A model generated the notes under the pieces. The model was not told the origin of the DNA. It saw nothing but the letters and a program-made list of their open reading frames with translations, and ran no database searches. From NCBI RefSeq assembly GCF_040026395.1, contig NZ_CP157278.1, positions 1,984,001 to 2,048,000 of the forward strand: a DNA stretch of 64,000 nucleotides, read 5' to 3'. Each line of letters begins with the position of its first letter. The stretch's first letter is position 1. Of this stretch, positions 19,035-28,264 are shown one piece after another. Origin of the DNA: Pedobacter lusitanus. GTDB taxonomy: Bacteria; Bacteroidota; Bacteroidia; Sphingobacteriales; Sphingobacteriaceae. A program made the position numbers and the translations under genes.

Positions 19035-19607
19035 ATGTCTGAAGATTTTAAGAAATACGGTGAGCTGTTCCTTGTAGATGAAGAGCACTTTGGCGAACTG
19101 TTCTCTTTGCTTAAAAGTGTTAAGTTTAAGAGATCGGATTTCTTTTTGCAGGAGGGAGAGAAATGTCAGTACCTGGGCTTTGTTGAAAGCGGAACAATGA
19201 GAAGTTATTATGTCAATGAAGACGGAGTTGAAAAAAATTTCGACTTCCATTTTAAGCATAATTTCTTCACGGACTATGAAAGTATATTATGTGATAAAAA
19301 ATCCAATATGAATATACAGGCAGTGGAAGAAGCTGAAGTTTTGCTGCTAAATAAAAATGAACTACAAAAACTGTATCATAAGGAAGCTTACTGGCAACAA
19401 TTTGGCCGAAGAATGACAGAAAAAATATACCTCGGTGCAAAGAAAAGAATTGAGGATTTACTCTATTATTCACCCGAAAAAAGATATCTGAATCTGTTAA
19501 AGGAGAACCCGCTGGTATTTGAAAAAATACCTCAGAAATTTATCGCAAGCTATCTTGGAATTACTCCGCAATCGCTTAGCAGGATACGTAACAGAATTAG
19601 TCATTAA
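19035..19607 (+). CDS. Crp/Fnr-family transcriptional regulator
   Basis: This 190-aa protein has a cyclic-nucleotide-binding-like beta barrel (KRSDFFLQEGEKCQYLGFVESGTMRSYYV) and a C-terminal helix-turn-helix (QKFIASYLGITPQSLSRIRNRI). This is the usual layout of Bacteroidota Crp-family proteins. It lacks the Fnr N-terminal cysteines and a clear cAMP pocket, so the signal is unknown. It is co-transcribed with the DyP peroxidase (5-bp gap), and oxidative-stress regulation is a reasonable guess. Confidence 0.9.
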   Translation: MSEDFKKYGELFLVDEEHFGELFSLLKSVKFKRSDFFLQEGEKCQYLGFVESGTMRSYYVNEDGVEKNFDFHFKHNFFTDYESILCDKKSNMNIQAVEEAEVLLLNKNELQKLYHKEAYWQQFGRRMTEKIYLGAKKRIEDLLYYSPEKRYLNLLKENPLVFEKIPQKFIASYLGITPQSLSRIRNRISH

Positions 19608-19643
19608 TTAACTTAGGTGAACGTTTATTGGATTTTAAGACCA

Positions 19644-19651
19644 TAAGTTTG
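19644..19651 (+). promoter_or_regulatory. Candidate -7 element for the hydrolase gene
   Basis: TAAGTTTG matches TAnnTTTG exactly, 23 bp before the ATG at 19675. No well-spaced TTG is seen upstream. Confidence 0.4.
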
Positions 19652-19674
19652 TTTGACAAAAACAACATAAAACT

Positions 19675-20367
19675 ATGGAAGCAAAGGATCTGACCATTAT
19701 TTTGGTTCACGGTGCCTGGGGCGATGGTTCCCATTGGCAACACGTAATACCTTCACTGACAAAAGAAGGTTATAAAGTACGTTCAGTACAAAACCCATTA
19801 ACCTCTCTTCAGGATGATATAAACAAGACTTTAGATCTGATCGATGCCCAGGAAGGAAAAGTACTACTGGTGGGGCACTCTTATGGCGGAGCAGTAATTA
19901 CCGGTGCAGGAAATCACAAAAATGTAGTGGGTCTGGTATATATTGCTGCTTTTGCACCAGATGAAGGTGACAGTCTGGGCAGCATATTTGGGCGCAGAGA
20001 ACAACCATCCGGCGGAGCTGCTATATACCCGGATGCAAAGGGCTTTTTATGGATCAAATATGATGAGTTTCACCAATCATTCTGTCAGGATTTAAATGAA
20101 ACTGAAGCGCTGATTATGTCACTGGCTCAAAAGCCAATCCACAGCAGTGCTTTTGGAGATAAAATGGGTACTCCTGCCTGGAAAACAAAACCAAGCTGGT
20201 ATCAGGTCTCTGCTCATGATCACATGATTCCGCCAGCCACTGAACAAGAGATGGCAGAAAACATTAAAGCAAAAAAAATCATTCATTTAGATGCTGGTCA
20301 TGCTTCATTGGCTTCTCATCCAAATGAAGTTACCGGATTGATTTTAGAAGCTGCCGGAACCTTATAA
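19675..20367 (+). CDS. Alpha/beta hydrolase (methyl-esterase-like, EstC/salicylate-esterase type)
   Basis: This is a 230-aa soluble alpha/beta hydrolase. It has VHGAWGDGSHW at the first turn, the nucleophile elbow GHSYGGA (Ser about 65), the strand VVGLVYIAAFAPDEGDS, the acid region YQVSAHDHMIPP and the C-terminal His in LDAGHASLASHP. The VHGAW plus AAFAPDEG pattern is typical of the small plant-type esterase/EstC group in bacteria. The substrate is unknown. It has its own weak promoter, and a strong shared terminator follows. Confidence 0.88.
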   Translation: MEAKDLTIILVHGAWGDGSHWQHVIPSLTKEGYKVRSVQNPLTSLQDDINKTLDLIDAQEGKVLLVGHSYGGAVITGAGNHKNVVGLVYIAAFAPDEGDSLGSIFGRREQPSGGAAIYPDAKGFLWIKYDEFHQSFCQDLNETEALIMSLAQKPIHSSAFGDKMGTPAWKTKPSWYQVSAHDHMIPPATEQEMAENIKAKKIIHLDAGHASLASHPNEVTGLILEAAGTL

Positions 20368-20380
20368 AAATTAATTGATG

Positions 20381-20421
20381 AAGCAGGTGTGATCCTTTTT
20401 AAATAAGTATCACACCTGCTT
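20381..20421. terminator. Bidirectional terminator between convergent genes
   Basis: A 13-bp perfect stem (20381-20393 with 20409-20421) and a 15-nt loop, followed by TTTT on the plus strand with AAA-rich flanks on the other side. It separates the convergent hydrolase and PaiB-like genes. Confidence 0.85.
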
Positions 20422-20436
20422 TTTCCTGAGATAGCG

Positions 20437-21042
20437 CTACAGATCCCGGATATATCGTGCCAGATCACTTTCAACACTACTGGAACTCTTTTCCAGGTGA
20501 TTCACTATGCTTTCGCGCTCTGCTTCAGATTTGTTCTGACTTAATTTTTTCTGCCCCTGCAAATCCGACACTTCCAGTTCAAAGGCCACTATCCCCCGTA
20601 TCATTCCCTTTTTAAACTTATCTGTAAGACTATCCCATTGTTGCAGATAATCAGGGTCATAGAACTTTATCATCTTTTCCAGCTCCTGAATTTTAGCATT
20701 TTCGTCTGTCACAATCTTTGCTTTTCCATAAGCATGTACTGCAATATAATCCCAGGTCGGTACACTTTCATATTTGCTGTAATGCACAGGCGAAATATAA
20801 GCATGTGGTTCTGTAAATATAACCAGAGAAGTGTTTGCTTCTATGTATTTAGTCTGCTCATTGGCAATGGCAAAATGAGAACTCAGCACGAGTTTACCCT
20901 TACTGTCATCTATAAAAAAAGGTAACTGCGTAGCTACCGGAACATTGTCATTAGCTGTAATTATAGTAGCGAAGCTATATTGCTTCATAAAAGCGATTTT
21001 CTCTGGCTCGCTTCCGAATTTAAACATATTGGGTATAAACAT
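20437..21042 (-). CDS. PaiB-family FMN-binding protein
   Basis: This 201-aa protein has the PaiB / FMN-binding split-barrel pattern: N-terminal MFIPNMFKFGS, then FATIITANDNVPVATQLPF, SHFAIANEQ, HAYISPVHY and the central VPTWDYIAVHAYGKAKIV. In Bacillus the family is described as a negative regulator of sporulation and protease genes. In most bacteria its role is not established, and an FMN-linked redox role is possible. It ends next to a shared terminator and starts 50 bp from the DMT transporter stop, so the two may be co-transcribed. Confidence 0.88.
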   Translation of the reverse strand: MFIPNMFKFGSEPEKIAFMKQYSFATIITANDNVPVATQLPFFIDDSKGKLVLSSHFAIANEQTKYIEANTSLVIFTEPHAYISPVHYSKYESVPTWDYIAVHAYGKAKIVTDENAKIQELEKMIKFYDPDYLQQWDSLTDKFKKGMIRGIVAFELEVSDLQGQKKLSQNKSEAERESIVNHLEKSSSSVESDLARYIRDL

Positions 21043-21091
21043 GATATCGCTCTTTATTTTTTAATATACAAAATCTGGCAACTTATTTTTA

Positions 21092-21967
21092 TTATCCGGC
21101 AAACTTCCTGGTCCCTGCAACACAAAGAATTACTCCTGCTGTGACACCTAACATCCCTATACTAACCGGCTCGTGGAGCAAAGTTGCCGCTAGTGCCAGT
21201 CCAAAAAGCGGTTGCAGCAATTGTAACTGCCCTACTGTCGCAATTCCCCCCTGGGCCAACCCACGATACCAGAAGATAAAACCAATGAACATACTGAATA
21301 ACCCAATATAAGCCAGGCTAAACCAGGCTGCCATACTAACCTCTCCAAATGATTCAGGTTGTAAAAAGAATACCAGAGGAGCCATTAGAGGCAGCGACAA
21401 TACCAATGCCCAGGAGATTACCTGCCAGCCTCCCAGCGTCTTTGACAGCTTAGCACCTTCTGCATAACCAAGGCCACATAAAATGATGGCCAGCAGCATC
21501 AGCATGTCTCCGGTAGGAGAAGCAGCAAGTCCCTGCGCAATTGCATATCCCACGACCAAAAGACTTCCGGCAATTGAAAAAAGCCAGAATACCGGACGTG
21601 GCCGTTCTCCACCACGCATGATACCAAATACAGCAGTCGCAAGAGGCAACATCCCCAGAAAAACAATGGAATGCGCAGAAGTAATATGCTGTAAAGCCAA
21701 TGCTGTCAATAATGGAAAACCGACAACTACTCCCGACGCAATAACCAGCAAATGGAGAATCTGCTTACGGGAAGGCCGCTTTTCTTTGAAGATCAGCAAT
21801 GCGCAAAGTGCAAATAAGCCACCAATGGTTGCCCGGGCAACTGTAACAAATACAGGATCAAGATCTAAAACGGCTACTCTTGTAGCTGGTAGTGATCCAC
21901 TGAAGATAACGACACCAATAAAGCCATTAACCCAACCGGCTGAGGTGCTTTCTGTGGGTTTGCTCAT
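21092..21967 (-). CDS. EamA/DMT-family transporter
   Basis: This is a ten-helix drug/metabolite transporter, 291 aa from the chosen start MSKPTES (21967). The longer frame to 22003 adds 12 residues (MYLNFICMREVC) that do not look like family sequence. Two EamA repeats are seen, with family residues such as FVTVARATIGGLFAL and the second-half helix FSMFIGFIFWYRGLAQGG. It probably exports amino acids or related metabolites. It is divergent from a MocR/PdxR-type regulator, a common pairing in which the PLP-binding regulator controls the exporter. Confidence 0.88.
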   Translation of the reverse strand: MSKPTESTSAGWVNGFIGVVIFSGSLPATRVAVLDLDPVFVTVARATIGGLFALCALLIFKEKRPSRKQILHLLVIASGVVVGFPLLTALALQHITSAHSIVFLGMLPLATAVFGIMRGGERPRPVFWLFSIAGSLLVVGYAIAQGLAASPTGDMLMLLAIILCGLGYAEGAKLSKTLGGWQVISWALVLSLPLMAPLVFFLQPESFGEVSMAAWFSLAYIGLFSMFIGFIFWYRGLAQGGIATVGQLQLLQPLFGLALAATLLHEPVSIGMLGVTAGVILCVAGTRKFAG

Positions 21968-22075
21968 ACATACTTCTCTCATACAGATAAAATTTAAATA
22001 CAAAATTGCAGCATAGCATTCAACAAATACAGTCTCAGTTTTATATATTTATATGGACACAGTTAGACATTAAGC

Positions 22076-23491
22076 ATGAGCAAATCTTTTATATATGATG
22101 AAATAGCAAATAAAATTGCCTTTCAGATTAGAAATGGAATTCTAAAGGCCGGAGATAAGTTACCTTCAGTCAGGACATTATGCCAGGAACATGGTATTAG
22201 TATGAATACCGCAAAACGGATATTTCTGGAACTGGAAGCTCAGTCATTAATTGAATCAAAACCGCAATCGGGCTTTTTTGTCAGTAAGTTACTTTACCTG
22301 AACCTGCCACTTCCGGAGATCAGTCGTCCTTCATTAATAGCCAATAATACGGAGCCTAATGAATTAATTACCAAGGTCTATTCTAATATGGGCCGTGAGG
22401 GTGTGACCCTTTTTTCCATCAGTGTTCCTTCAGGCAATCTTTTGCCTTTAGCCAAATTAAAAAAAGAAATTCTGTATGCTACACGGGAACTCAGAGAAGG
22501 AGGAACTGAATATGAACCTCTTCAGGGTAATGTTAAATTGAGGCGAATGATTGCCGCAAGATCCCTGGCCTGGGGAGGAAACCTGCATGAAGACGACCTG
22601 ATCACTGCCAGCGGGGGCATGAATTCTATATCCTTCTGCCTTATGGCTCTGGGAAAACCAGGAGATACCATCGCGATGGAAAGCCCATGTTATCCGGGAA
22701 CTTTTCAACTTGCTATAAGTCTGGGATTTAAAGTATTGGAATTACCAACACATCCGGTTACAGGACTAGAAATAGAAGCCTTAAAGAAAGCTATTCCTAA
22801 AATCAATCTTTGCTTTTTAGTCCCGAACTTCAATACGCCATTGGGCAGCTGTATGCCCGATGAACATAAAAAGGAAATTACTGCACTTTTAGCAAAACAT
22901 GGTATTCCACTTATTGAAGATGACGTATATGGTGATCTTTATTTTGGTTCACAACGTCCCAAATGCTGCAAATCCTTTGATCTGGAGGGGAATGTTTTAT
23001 GGTGTAGTTCTGTTTCCAAAACTTTGGCACCTGGATACCGTGTCGGCTGGATTGCCCCCGGCAAATACAAAGATAAATTACTGAAATTAAAGCTTGTTCA
23101 CTCCATAGCATCTGTATCTCTCATCCAGGAAGCAGTAGGCAATTTTCTAAAAACCGGCAGATATGAAAATCATTTGCAGCAGCTGCGCCGCACTTTAAAG
23201 AATAATTATCAGAATTATGTACACACCATAGCCGAGCATTTTCCTGAAGGAACAAAAACAAGCAGACCACAGGGAGGTCTGGGGCTCTGGCTGGAGCTTA
23301 ATAAACAGACTGATACAACAGAATTATATGATCTGGCCATCAAGAAAAATATCAGCATTGCTCCCGGACGTATGTTTACTTTACAAAATCAGTTTCAAAA
23401 CTGCATGAGACTCTGTATAGGTTTGCCCTGGTCTGATGACATAAAATTCAAACTAAAACAATTGGGGAGCCTGGCAAAAATGATCAGATAG
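22076..23491 (+). CDS. MocR/PdxR-type regulator (GntR HTH fused to aminotransferase fold)
   Basis: This 471-aa protein has an N-terminal GntR winged helix (about 1-75: GDKLPSVRTLCQEHGISMNTAKRIFLELEAQSL) joined to a fold-type I aminotransferase domain. The PLP lysine lies in SSVSKTLAPGYRVGW, the Asp/Tyr pair in LIEDDVYGDLYFG, and PNFNTPLGSCMP is the usual substrate loop. In this family PLP or an amino-acid aldimine is sensed and no amine is transferred. The divergent neighbour is an EamA transporter, the likely target. The 108-bp gap between the two starts would hold the operator. Confidence 0.93.
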   Translation: MSKSFIYDEIANKIAFQIRNGILKAGDKLPSVRTLCQEHGISMNTAKRIFLELEAQSLIESKPQSGFFVSKLLYLNLPLPEISRPSLIANNTEPNELITKVYSNMGREGVTLFSISVPSGNLLPLAKLKKEILYATRELREGGTEYEPLQGNVKLRRMIAARSLAWGGNLHEDDLITASGGMNSISFCLMALGKPGDTIAMESPCYPGTFQLAISLGFKVLELPTHPVTGLEIEALKKAIPKINLCFLVPNFNTPLGSCMPDEHKKEITALLAKHGIPLIEDDVYGDLYFGSQRPKCCKSFDLEGNVLWCSSVSKTLAPGYRVGWIAPGKYKDKLLKLKLVHSIASVSLIQEAVGNFLKTGRYENHLQQLRRTLKNNYQNYVHTIAEHFPEGTKTSRPQGGLGLWLELNKQTDTTELYDLAIKKNISIAPGRMFTLQNQFQNCMRLCIGLPWSDDIKFKLKQLGSLAKMIR

Positions 23492-23539
23492 ATTATCACT
23501 AGTATCAAATTTATTATATTTAATAACTTATGTAAAACG

Positions 23540-24220
23540 ATGGGCTACAAATCAAAATCTATTTTGCTGAAGACCGGCATAATTAGTTATGCAGAACTAC
23601 CGGATGACGATCTTATTGTCGGGCTAAGAGCTGGAGACAAACATGCTTATACCGAAATTTACAATAGATATAAAAATGTACTGCAGAACCACGCCTACAA
23701 AAAGCTAGGCGATTTTGAAGAAGTAAAGGATGTTTTACAGGAGCTTTTCACCCAACTCTGGGTTAAAAGAGAAGAGTTGCAAACTACCAATTTATCAGGT
23801 TATCTCTATGTTGCCATCAGAAACAAAATATTCAATTTACACGCACACAGAATAGTAAAATCAAAATATATTGAATCATTAGAAGAATATATAGATAGTG
23901 GTAACTTTTCAACTGATAACAGAGTAAGAGAAAAAGAATTTACAGAAATGATCAATAAAGAGATTGATGCACTCCCTTTAAAGATGCGGACAGTTTTCTT
24001 ATTGAGCCGCAGTAAGGGGTTCTCTCATAAAGAAATTGCGGAAACCTTAAATATTGCGGAGCAAACCGTATCAAAGCAGATTACCAATGCCTTGAAAATC
24101 CTGCGTATGAGATTTCAGGTTTTCTTTTTTTTATTTCTCTCTTCCAGTCATTTTCCTCTTCATTCTATGGTTTATTGTCTGATCAGTTTAAGAAGGATTT
24201 TTCTTTTCAGATATGGATAA
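23540..24220 (+). CDS. ECF RNA polymerase sigma factor (FecI-like)
   Basis: This 226-aa sigma-70 family protein has region 2 (DLIVGLRAGDKHAYTEIYNRYKN, then VLQELFTQLWVKRE) and region 4 (FLLSRSKGFSHKEIAETLNIAEQTVSKQITNALKIL). The C-terminus is a hydrophobic tail (FFFLFLSSSHFPLHSM), as in many Bacteroidota FecI-like factors. Its stop overlaps the start of the FecR gene by 8 bp, so the two are translationally coupled. Such pairs normally switch on a TonB receptor (SusC-like) next door. None follows here; an astacin lipoprotein gene comes next. Confidence 0.93.
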   Translation: MGYKSKSILLKTGIISYAELPDDDLIVGLRAGDKHAYTEIYNRYKNVLQNHAYKKLGDFEEVKDVLQELFTQLWVKREELQTTNLSGYLYVAIRNKIFNLHAHRIVKSKYIESLEEYIDSGNFSTDNRVREKEFTEMINKEIDALPLKMRTVFLLSRSKGFSHKEIAETLNIAEQTVSKQITNALKILRMRFQVFFFLFLSSSHFPLHSMVYCLISLRRIFLFRYG

Positions 24221-25346
24221 ACAAAGAGCACAGCTATTGTTAAAAGCATATCTGGCGGGAACATGCACGCCGGAAGAAAAAGCCTTGCTTGAGTCCTGGT
24301 ATCAAAAAACAGAAGGGAAAGAACTGCCGGTAATAACGCAGCAAAAATGGGATAATCAGCTGGAAGAAATATGGGCCGGTTTACCGGTTCATCAGGAATC
24401 CAGGAAATTTTGGCAGTCATCTTATTTCGCCGCTGCTGCAATTATACTACTCTGCCTGATAACCGGCCTGTATTTTTTTTCTGCAAAAAATACTGTTCCA
24501 TCAAAAACGAATCAGCTAACTGTTAACGACATACCTCCGGGAAGCAATAAGGCTATCTTAACTTTAGCTGATGGCTCCAGAATAACTTTGTCCGGCACTT
24601 CTCAGGACAAGATTGTGACAGAAAATGGAATTATAATCTCCAGAACCACAGACGGTCAGCTAATTTACCGGATTAGTACCGATAATAATGAGCACAGAAC
24701 ACCGGGTTATAATTCTGTTGAGACTCCAGTTGGTGGCTCTTATATGATTATTTTACCTGATAGTACAAAAGTCTGGCTGAATGCTGCCTCTATGTTGAAA
24801 TATCCATTACAATTCCTGGACCAGCGGCGCGTTGAATTAAAAGGAGAGGCATATTTTGAAGTCGCTAAAAATAAAAAGAAACCATTTATTGTGTATACTC
24901 CTACCCAGCAAGTCAGCGTTTTGGGTACTCATTTCAATATAAATTCATATACGAATGAACCAGATGTACAAACCACCCTTCTTGAAGGATCGGTAGTTGT
25001 AAATGTATTAAATCAGCAATCCACTACGACGGAGTCAGTAACCTTGAAACCGGGTCAGCAAAGCAGACTTCAGGCAGGAAAACTGACAGTGGGTATGGTG
25101 GATATAAATAAATCCGAAGCCTGGAAAAACGACTTTTTCGTGTTCAAAGATGCCGATATCCAAACGGTCATGCGAGCAGTTGAAAGATGGTATAATGTAG
25201 AGGTTGTCTATCAGGGAGCACCACCGAAAAGATCATTTTCAGGTGAAATTTATCGTAACATCAATCTTAAAGAATTTCTCGCCATACTGGATTTCAATAA
25301 TGTACATTTCCATATAAATGGAAAAAAGATATGGGTTACTCCATAG
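24213..25346 (+). CDS. FecR-family anti-sigma factor
   Basis: This 377-aa inner-membrane protein has an N-terminal cytosolic domain (LLKAYLAGTCTPEEKALLESWYQ), one membrane helix (about 70-88, SYFAAAAIILLCLITGLYFF) and a periplasmic FecR domain (ETPVGGSYMIILPDSTKVWLNAASMLKYP; EAYFEVAKNKKKPFIVYTP; VLGTHFNINSY). The C-terminal STN/DUF4974-like part ends in DILDFNNVHFHINGKKIWV-like sequence. It normally holds the partner sigma factor and releases it on a signal from a TonB receptor. It overlaps the sigma gene by 8 bp. Confidence 0.93.
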   Translation: MDKQRAQLLLKAYLAGTCTPEEKALLESWYQKTEGKELPVITQQKWDNQLEEIWAGLPVHQESRKFWQSSYFAAAAIILLCLITGLYFFSAKNTVPSKTNQLTVNDIPPGSNKAILTLADGSRITLSGTSQDKIVTENGIIISRTTDGQLIYRISTDNNEHRTPGYNSVETPVGGSYMIILPDSTKVWLNAASMLKYPLQFLDQRRVELKGEAYFEVAKNKKKPFIVYTPTQQVSVLGTHFNINSYTNEPDVQTTLLEGSVVVNVLNQQSTTTESVTLKPGQQSRLQAGKLTVGMVDINKSEAWKNDFFVFKDADIQTVMRAVERWYNVEVVYQGAPPKRSFSGEIYRNINLKEFLAILDFNNVHFHINGKKIWVTP

Positions 25347-25457
25347 CGCCTGATCTTGTTCACTAAAAAATATTTGATCTGTATCTACCTGCTTAACAAG
25401 GGTTAGCTGTCTTGTTTATATTGGATGATTATCCAGTATAACCTAACATTAACCATT

Positions 25458-26318
25458 ATGAAGACTAAAACATTTACACTGATCACAGCTGCATTGCTGT
25501 TGAGCCTTAGTGCATGTAAAAAACAAAACAATGCGGAAGATGCTCAGACATTAACCCCAGAAAACTGTCATTGCGATATTGAGCAGGCTTTCCCCAATAC
25601 AAAAGGTGAGATTGTCACTATCGGAACAGGAAAAAATTCCATTAAACTGGTGAAAAAAGAAGGCGTGTACATTATGGGAGGTGACATGGTATTAACAGAT
25701 CAACAGGTTGCCTATCTCAGACAAAAAAATGATCCCCAGGCCGTTAGAACCGAAAGTATTACGGTCAATACACTGGCCAGAACCTGGCCGGATGGCATCA
25801 TTTATTATGATCTGGATGATAATCTGTCCAGCAGAAAACTCGCCTGGATCAGCGGAGCCATGGCGCGCTGGAAAAGACAAACAAAGATTACTTTTGTTAA
25901 ACGGGTAAGCCAGACAAATTATGTTCATTTTACATCGGGTGATGGTTGTTCTTCCAATGTTGGAATGACAGGTGGCAAACAGAATATCACCCTGGGCAAT
26001 TGCTCTGAAGGTAAAGCAATGCATGAGATCGGACATGCTGTAGGACTTTATCATGAGCAAACCAGATCAGACCGGGACCAATATATTGTGGTTATTGATA
26101 GTAATATAACTGATGGCGCTGAGCATAACTTCGACATCAGTACGACACATACATCAGTAGGTACCCTTGATTTTGGTTCGGCCATGATGTACGATTCTTA
26201 CGAGTTTTCTAAAAACGGATTGCCTACCATGACAAAACTGGATGGCTCAACATTCACTAAACAAAGAGATAGTCTTTCAACCGGCGATTTAGCAGGCATT
26301 GCCAGCCTGTATCCATAA
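25458..26318 (+). CDS. Astacin-like (M12A) zinc metalloprotease lipoprotein
   Basis: From ATG 25458 the product is 286 aa with a lipoprotein signal (MKTKTFTLITAALLLSLSAC, with a LSAC lipobox). An upstream in-frame ATG at 25425 would spoil the signal. The catalytic motif MHEIGHAVGLYHEQTRSDRD is the full astacin signature (three His plus Glu, then the RxDR element). The Met-turn is SAMMYDSYEFS, and the N-terminal strand (ARTWPDGIIYYDLDD) also fits. It probably sits in the outer membrane or periplasm and cleaves proteins or peptides. It lies 111 bp after fecR and may be the output gene of the sigma/anti-sigma pair. Confidence 0.92.
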   Translation: MKTKTFTLITAALLLSLSACKKQNNAEDAQTLTPENCHCDIEQAFPNTKGEIVTIGTGKNSIKLVKKEGVYIMGGDMVLTDQQVAYLRQKNDPQAVRTESITVNTLARTWPDGIIYYDLDDNLSSRKLAWISGAMARWKRQTKITFVKRVSQTNYVHFTSGDGCSSNVGMTGGKQNITLGNCSEGKAMHEIGHAVGLYHEQTRSDRDQYIVVIDSNITDGAEHNFDISTTHTSVGTLDFGSAMMYDSYEFSKNGLPTMTKLDGSTFTKQRDSLSTGDLAGIASLYP

Positions 26319-26337
26319 AATTCCTGAATAAAACATT

Positions 26338-26372
26338 AAAGAAGCTGTTTCTATATCAGAAACGGCTTCTTT
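26338..26372 (+). terminator. Terminator after the astacin gene
   Basis: 15-bp stem with one G-T pair (26338-26352 with 26358-26372) and a 5-nt loop, ending in a short T-run. It starts 20 bp after the stop. Confidence 0.8.
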
Positions 26373-26470
26373 ACCCTTCCCTTCATTTTGGCTACAACAA
26401 CTTCCAATATGGCAACATCAGATATCTCACCTCAGCCCACCTTTGTACTGTAAAACTTATTCAAAGGAAA

Positions 26471-27268
26471 ATGAAAACAATATTCATTACAGGGGCCTCA
26501 ACAGGCCTGGGAAAAGCAACAGCAAAATTATTTGCCTCAAAAGGCTGGAAAGTTATCGCTACTATGCGTAACCCCGAAAACGAAAAAGAACTGAATTTAA
26601 TAGATCATATTACTTTACTGCCATTAGATGTGACTAATCCGGAACAAATTGCAGAAACCACACGAAAAGCTATTGCTTCGGGCAATGTTGATGTTGTGTT
26701 TAACAATGCCGGTTATGGATTAATGGGACCACTGGAGTCAACTACAGATGAACAGCTGGTACGACAGCTAGACACCAATATTCTGGGTGTAATACGGGTT
26801 ACACAGGCATTTATACCTTATTTCAGAGAAAAACAAAGCGGACTTTTTATAACGACCACTTCTATAGGCGGACTAATTACCTTTCCATTCAGTTCTGTAT
26901 ATCATGCTACTAAATGGGCCCTGGAAGGCTGGAGTGAAAGTATGGCATTTGAGCTGAACAAAATTGGTGTGGGCATCAAAACTGTTTCTCCCGGAGGTAT
27001 TAAGACAGACTTTCTGAATCGTTCTGCTGATATGTCGGCACATCCGGCCTATGAAAAATGGGTAACCCAAATGTTTTCAGCTATTAATGAAGATCATTTT
27101 ACTCCGGCCGGGCAAATTGCTTCAGTGGTATATGAAGCAGCTACAGATGGTAAAGATAAACTAAGATATGTTGCAGGCGAAGATGCACTGGCACTTTACG
27201 CTCAACGTTCACAACTGGGGGACGAGGCTTTCAGAAAACAAATGGGACAGACATTTTTAGCAGATTAA
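26471..27268 (+). CDS. Short-chain dehydrogenase/reductase
   Basis: This is a 265-aa classical SDR. It has the cofactor motif TGASTGLGKATA (residues 7-18), the NNAGYG motif, catalytic Ser and YxxxK (TSIGGL then SSVYHATKWALEG), and the PGGIKTDF loop. The neutral residue after the third strand (TMRNPENEK) suggests NADPH, but this is weak. The substrate is unknown. The following AraC regulator begins 17 bp after the stop, so the two form one operon and the regulator probably controls it. Confidence 0.93.
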   Translation: MKTIFITGASTGLGKATAKLFASKGWKVIATMRNPENEKELNLIDHITLLPLDVTNPEQIAETTRKAIASGNVDVVFNNAGYGLMGPLESTTDEQLVRQLDTNILGVIRVTQAFIPYFREKQSGLFITTTSIGGLITFPFSSVYHATKWALEGWSESMAFELNKIGVGIKTVSPGGIKTDFLNRSADMSAHPAYEKWVTQMFSAINEDHFTPAGQIASVVYEAATDGKDKLRYVAGEDALALYAQRSQLGDEAFRKQMGQTFLAD

Positions 27269-27285
27269 AAATTTATCTTTATAAA

Positions 27286-28200
27286 GTGAAAAAGGAAACA
27301 CCTATTCCATATCAGTTCAATTCTATATCCGACTTACACCGGGTGCTGGGTTTACCAAAACCTTTGCATCCGCTGGTAAGCCTTGTTGATAATACTGAAA
27401 TAGCTGTGGAGAAAGACCAGTTACCAGCTTCATTTCTGCTTAATTTTTATAAGATTTCCTATAAGAAAGGGATCAGCGGAAAAATAAGATACGGACAAAA
27501 CTATTATGACTTTGATGAAGGCGGAATGGCTTATACCTCACCTAATCAATTACTTGCCATTACTGATGATGCCGAATATCAGGGCCGAACTCTGCTTATT
27601 CATCCGGATTTTATCAGAAACTATCCATTAGGGAAAAGTATCAAAAAATATGGTTTCTTTTCTTATGACATCCACGAAGCACTGCATCTGTCAGATAAAG
27701 AAAAATCAATTATCCTTAGTATTTTCAAAAACATTGAGGATGAACTCCAGTCAACCATAGATGATTTTAGTCAGGATGTAATTGTCACACAGATTGAATT
27801 GTTACTGAACTATAGCAATCGTTTTTATAAACGTCAGTTCATTACCCGCAAAGCTGTAAGTAATGATTTACTGACCAAAGCAGAAACTTTACTTGATGAC
27901 CATTTCAGTGACGAAAATGCGCTCCTGAAAGGTCTGCCCACAGTACAGGATCTTGCGGAGAACCTCAATGTATCACCGCGTTATTTAAGTGATATGCTCC
28001 GTTCTTTAATCGGACAGAATGCACAGCAGTATATTCATCAGAAATTAATTGAAAGAGCTAAGCAAATGCTATCTACCAGCAATTCGTCAGTTGCTGAAGT
28101 AGCTTATCAGCTGGGCTTTGAACATCCGCAGTCTTTCAATAAACTGTTCAAGAGAAAAACTAATTTATCTCCTCTGGAATTCAGACAATCATTTAATTAA
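27286..28200 (+). CDS. AraC-family transcriptional regulator (GTG start)
   Basis: This 304-aa protein has an N-terminal ligand-type domain (SFLLNFYKISYKKGISGKIRYGQNYYDFDEG, the usual Bacteroidota AraC sensor fold) and a C-terminal double HTH (VQDLAENLNVSPRYLSDMLRSLIG; VAEVAYQLGFEHPQSFNKLFKRKT; PLEFRQSFN). The start codon is GTG at 27286, 17 bp after the SDR stop. Regulation of the SDR gene is inferred from the operon. Confidence 0.92.
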   Translation: MKKETPIPYQFNSISDLHRVLGLPKPLHPLVSLVDNTEIAVEKDQLPASFLLNFYKISYKKGISGKIRYGQNYYDFDEGGMAYTSPNQLLAITDDAEYQGRTLLIHPDFIRNYPLGKSIKKYGFFSYDIHEALHLSDKEKSIILSIFKNIEDELQSTIDDFSQDVIVTQIELLLNYSNRFYKRQFITRKAVSNDLLTKAETLLDDHFSDENALLKGLPTVQDLAENLNVSPRYLSDMLRSLIGQNAQQYIHQKLIERAKQMLSTSNSSVAEVAYQLGFEHPQSFNKLFKRKTNLSPLEFRQSFN

Positions 28201-28264
28201 TATCTCATCCTGATAGCGCACTGACATCATTTTTCTTACATCATCAAACCTCAATTTCGCTGAA

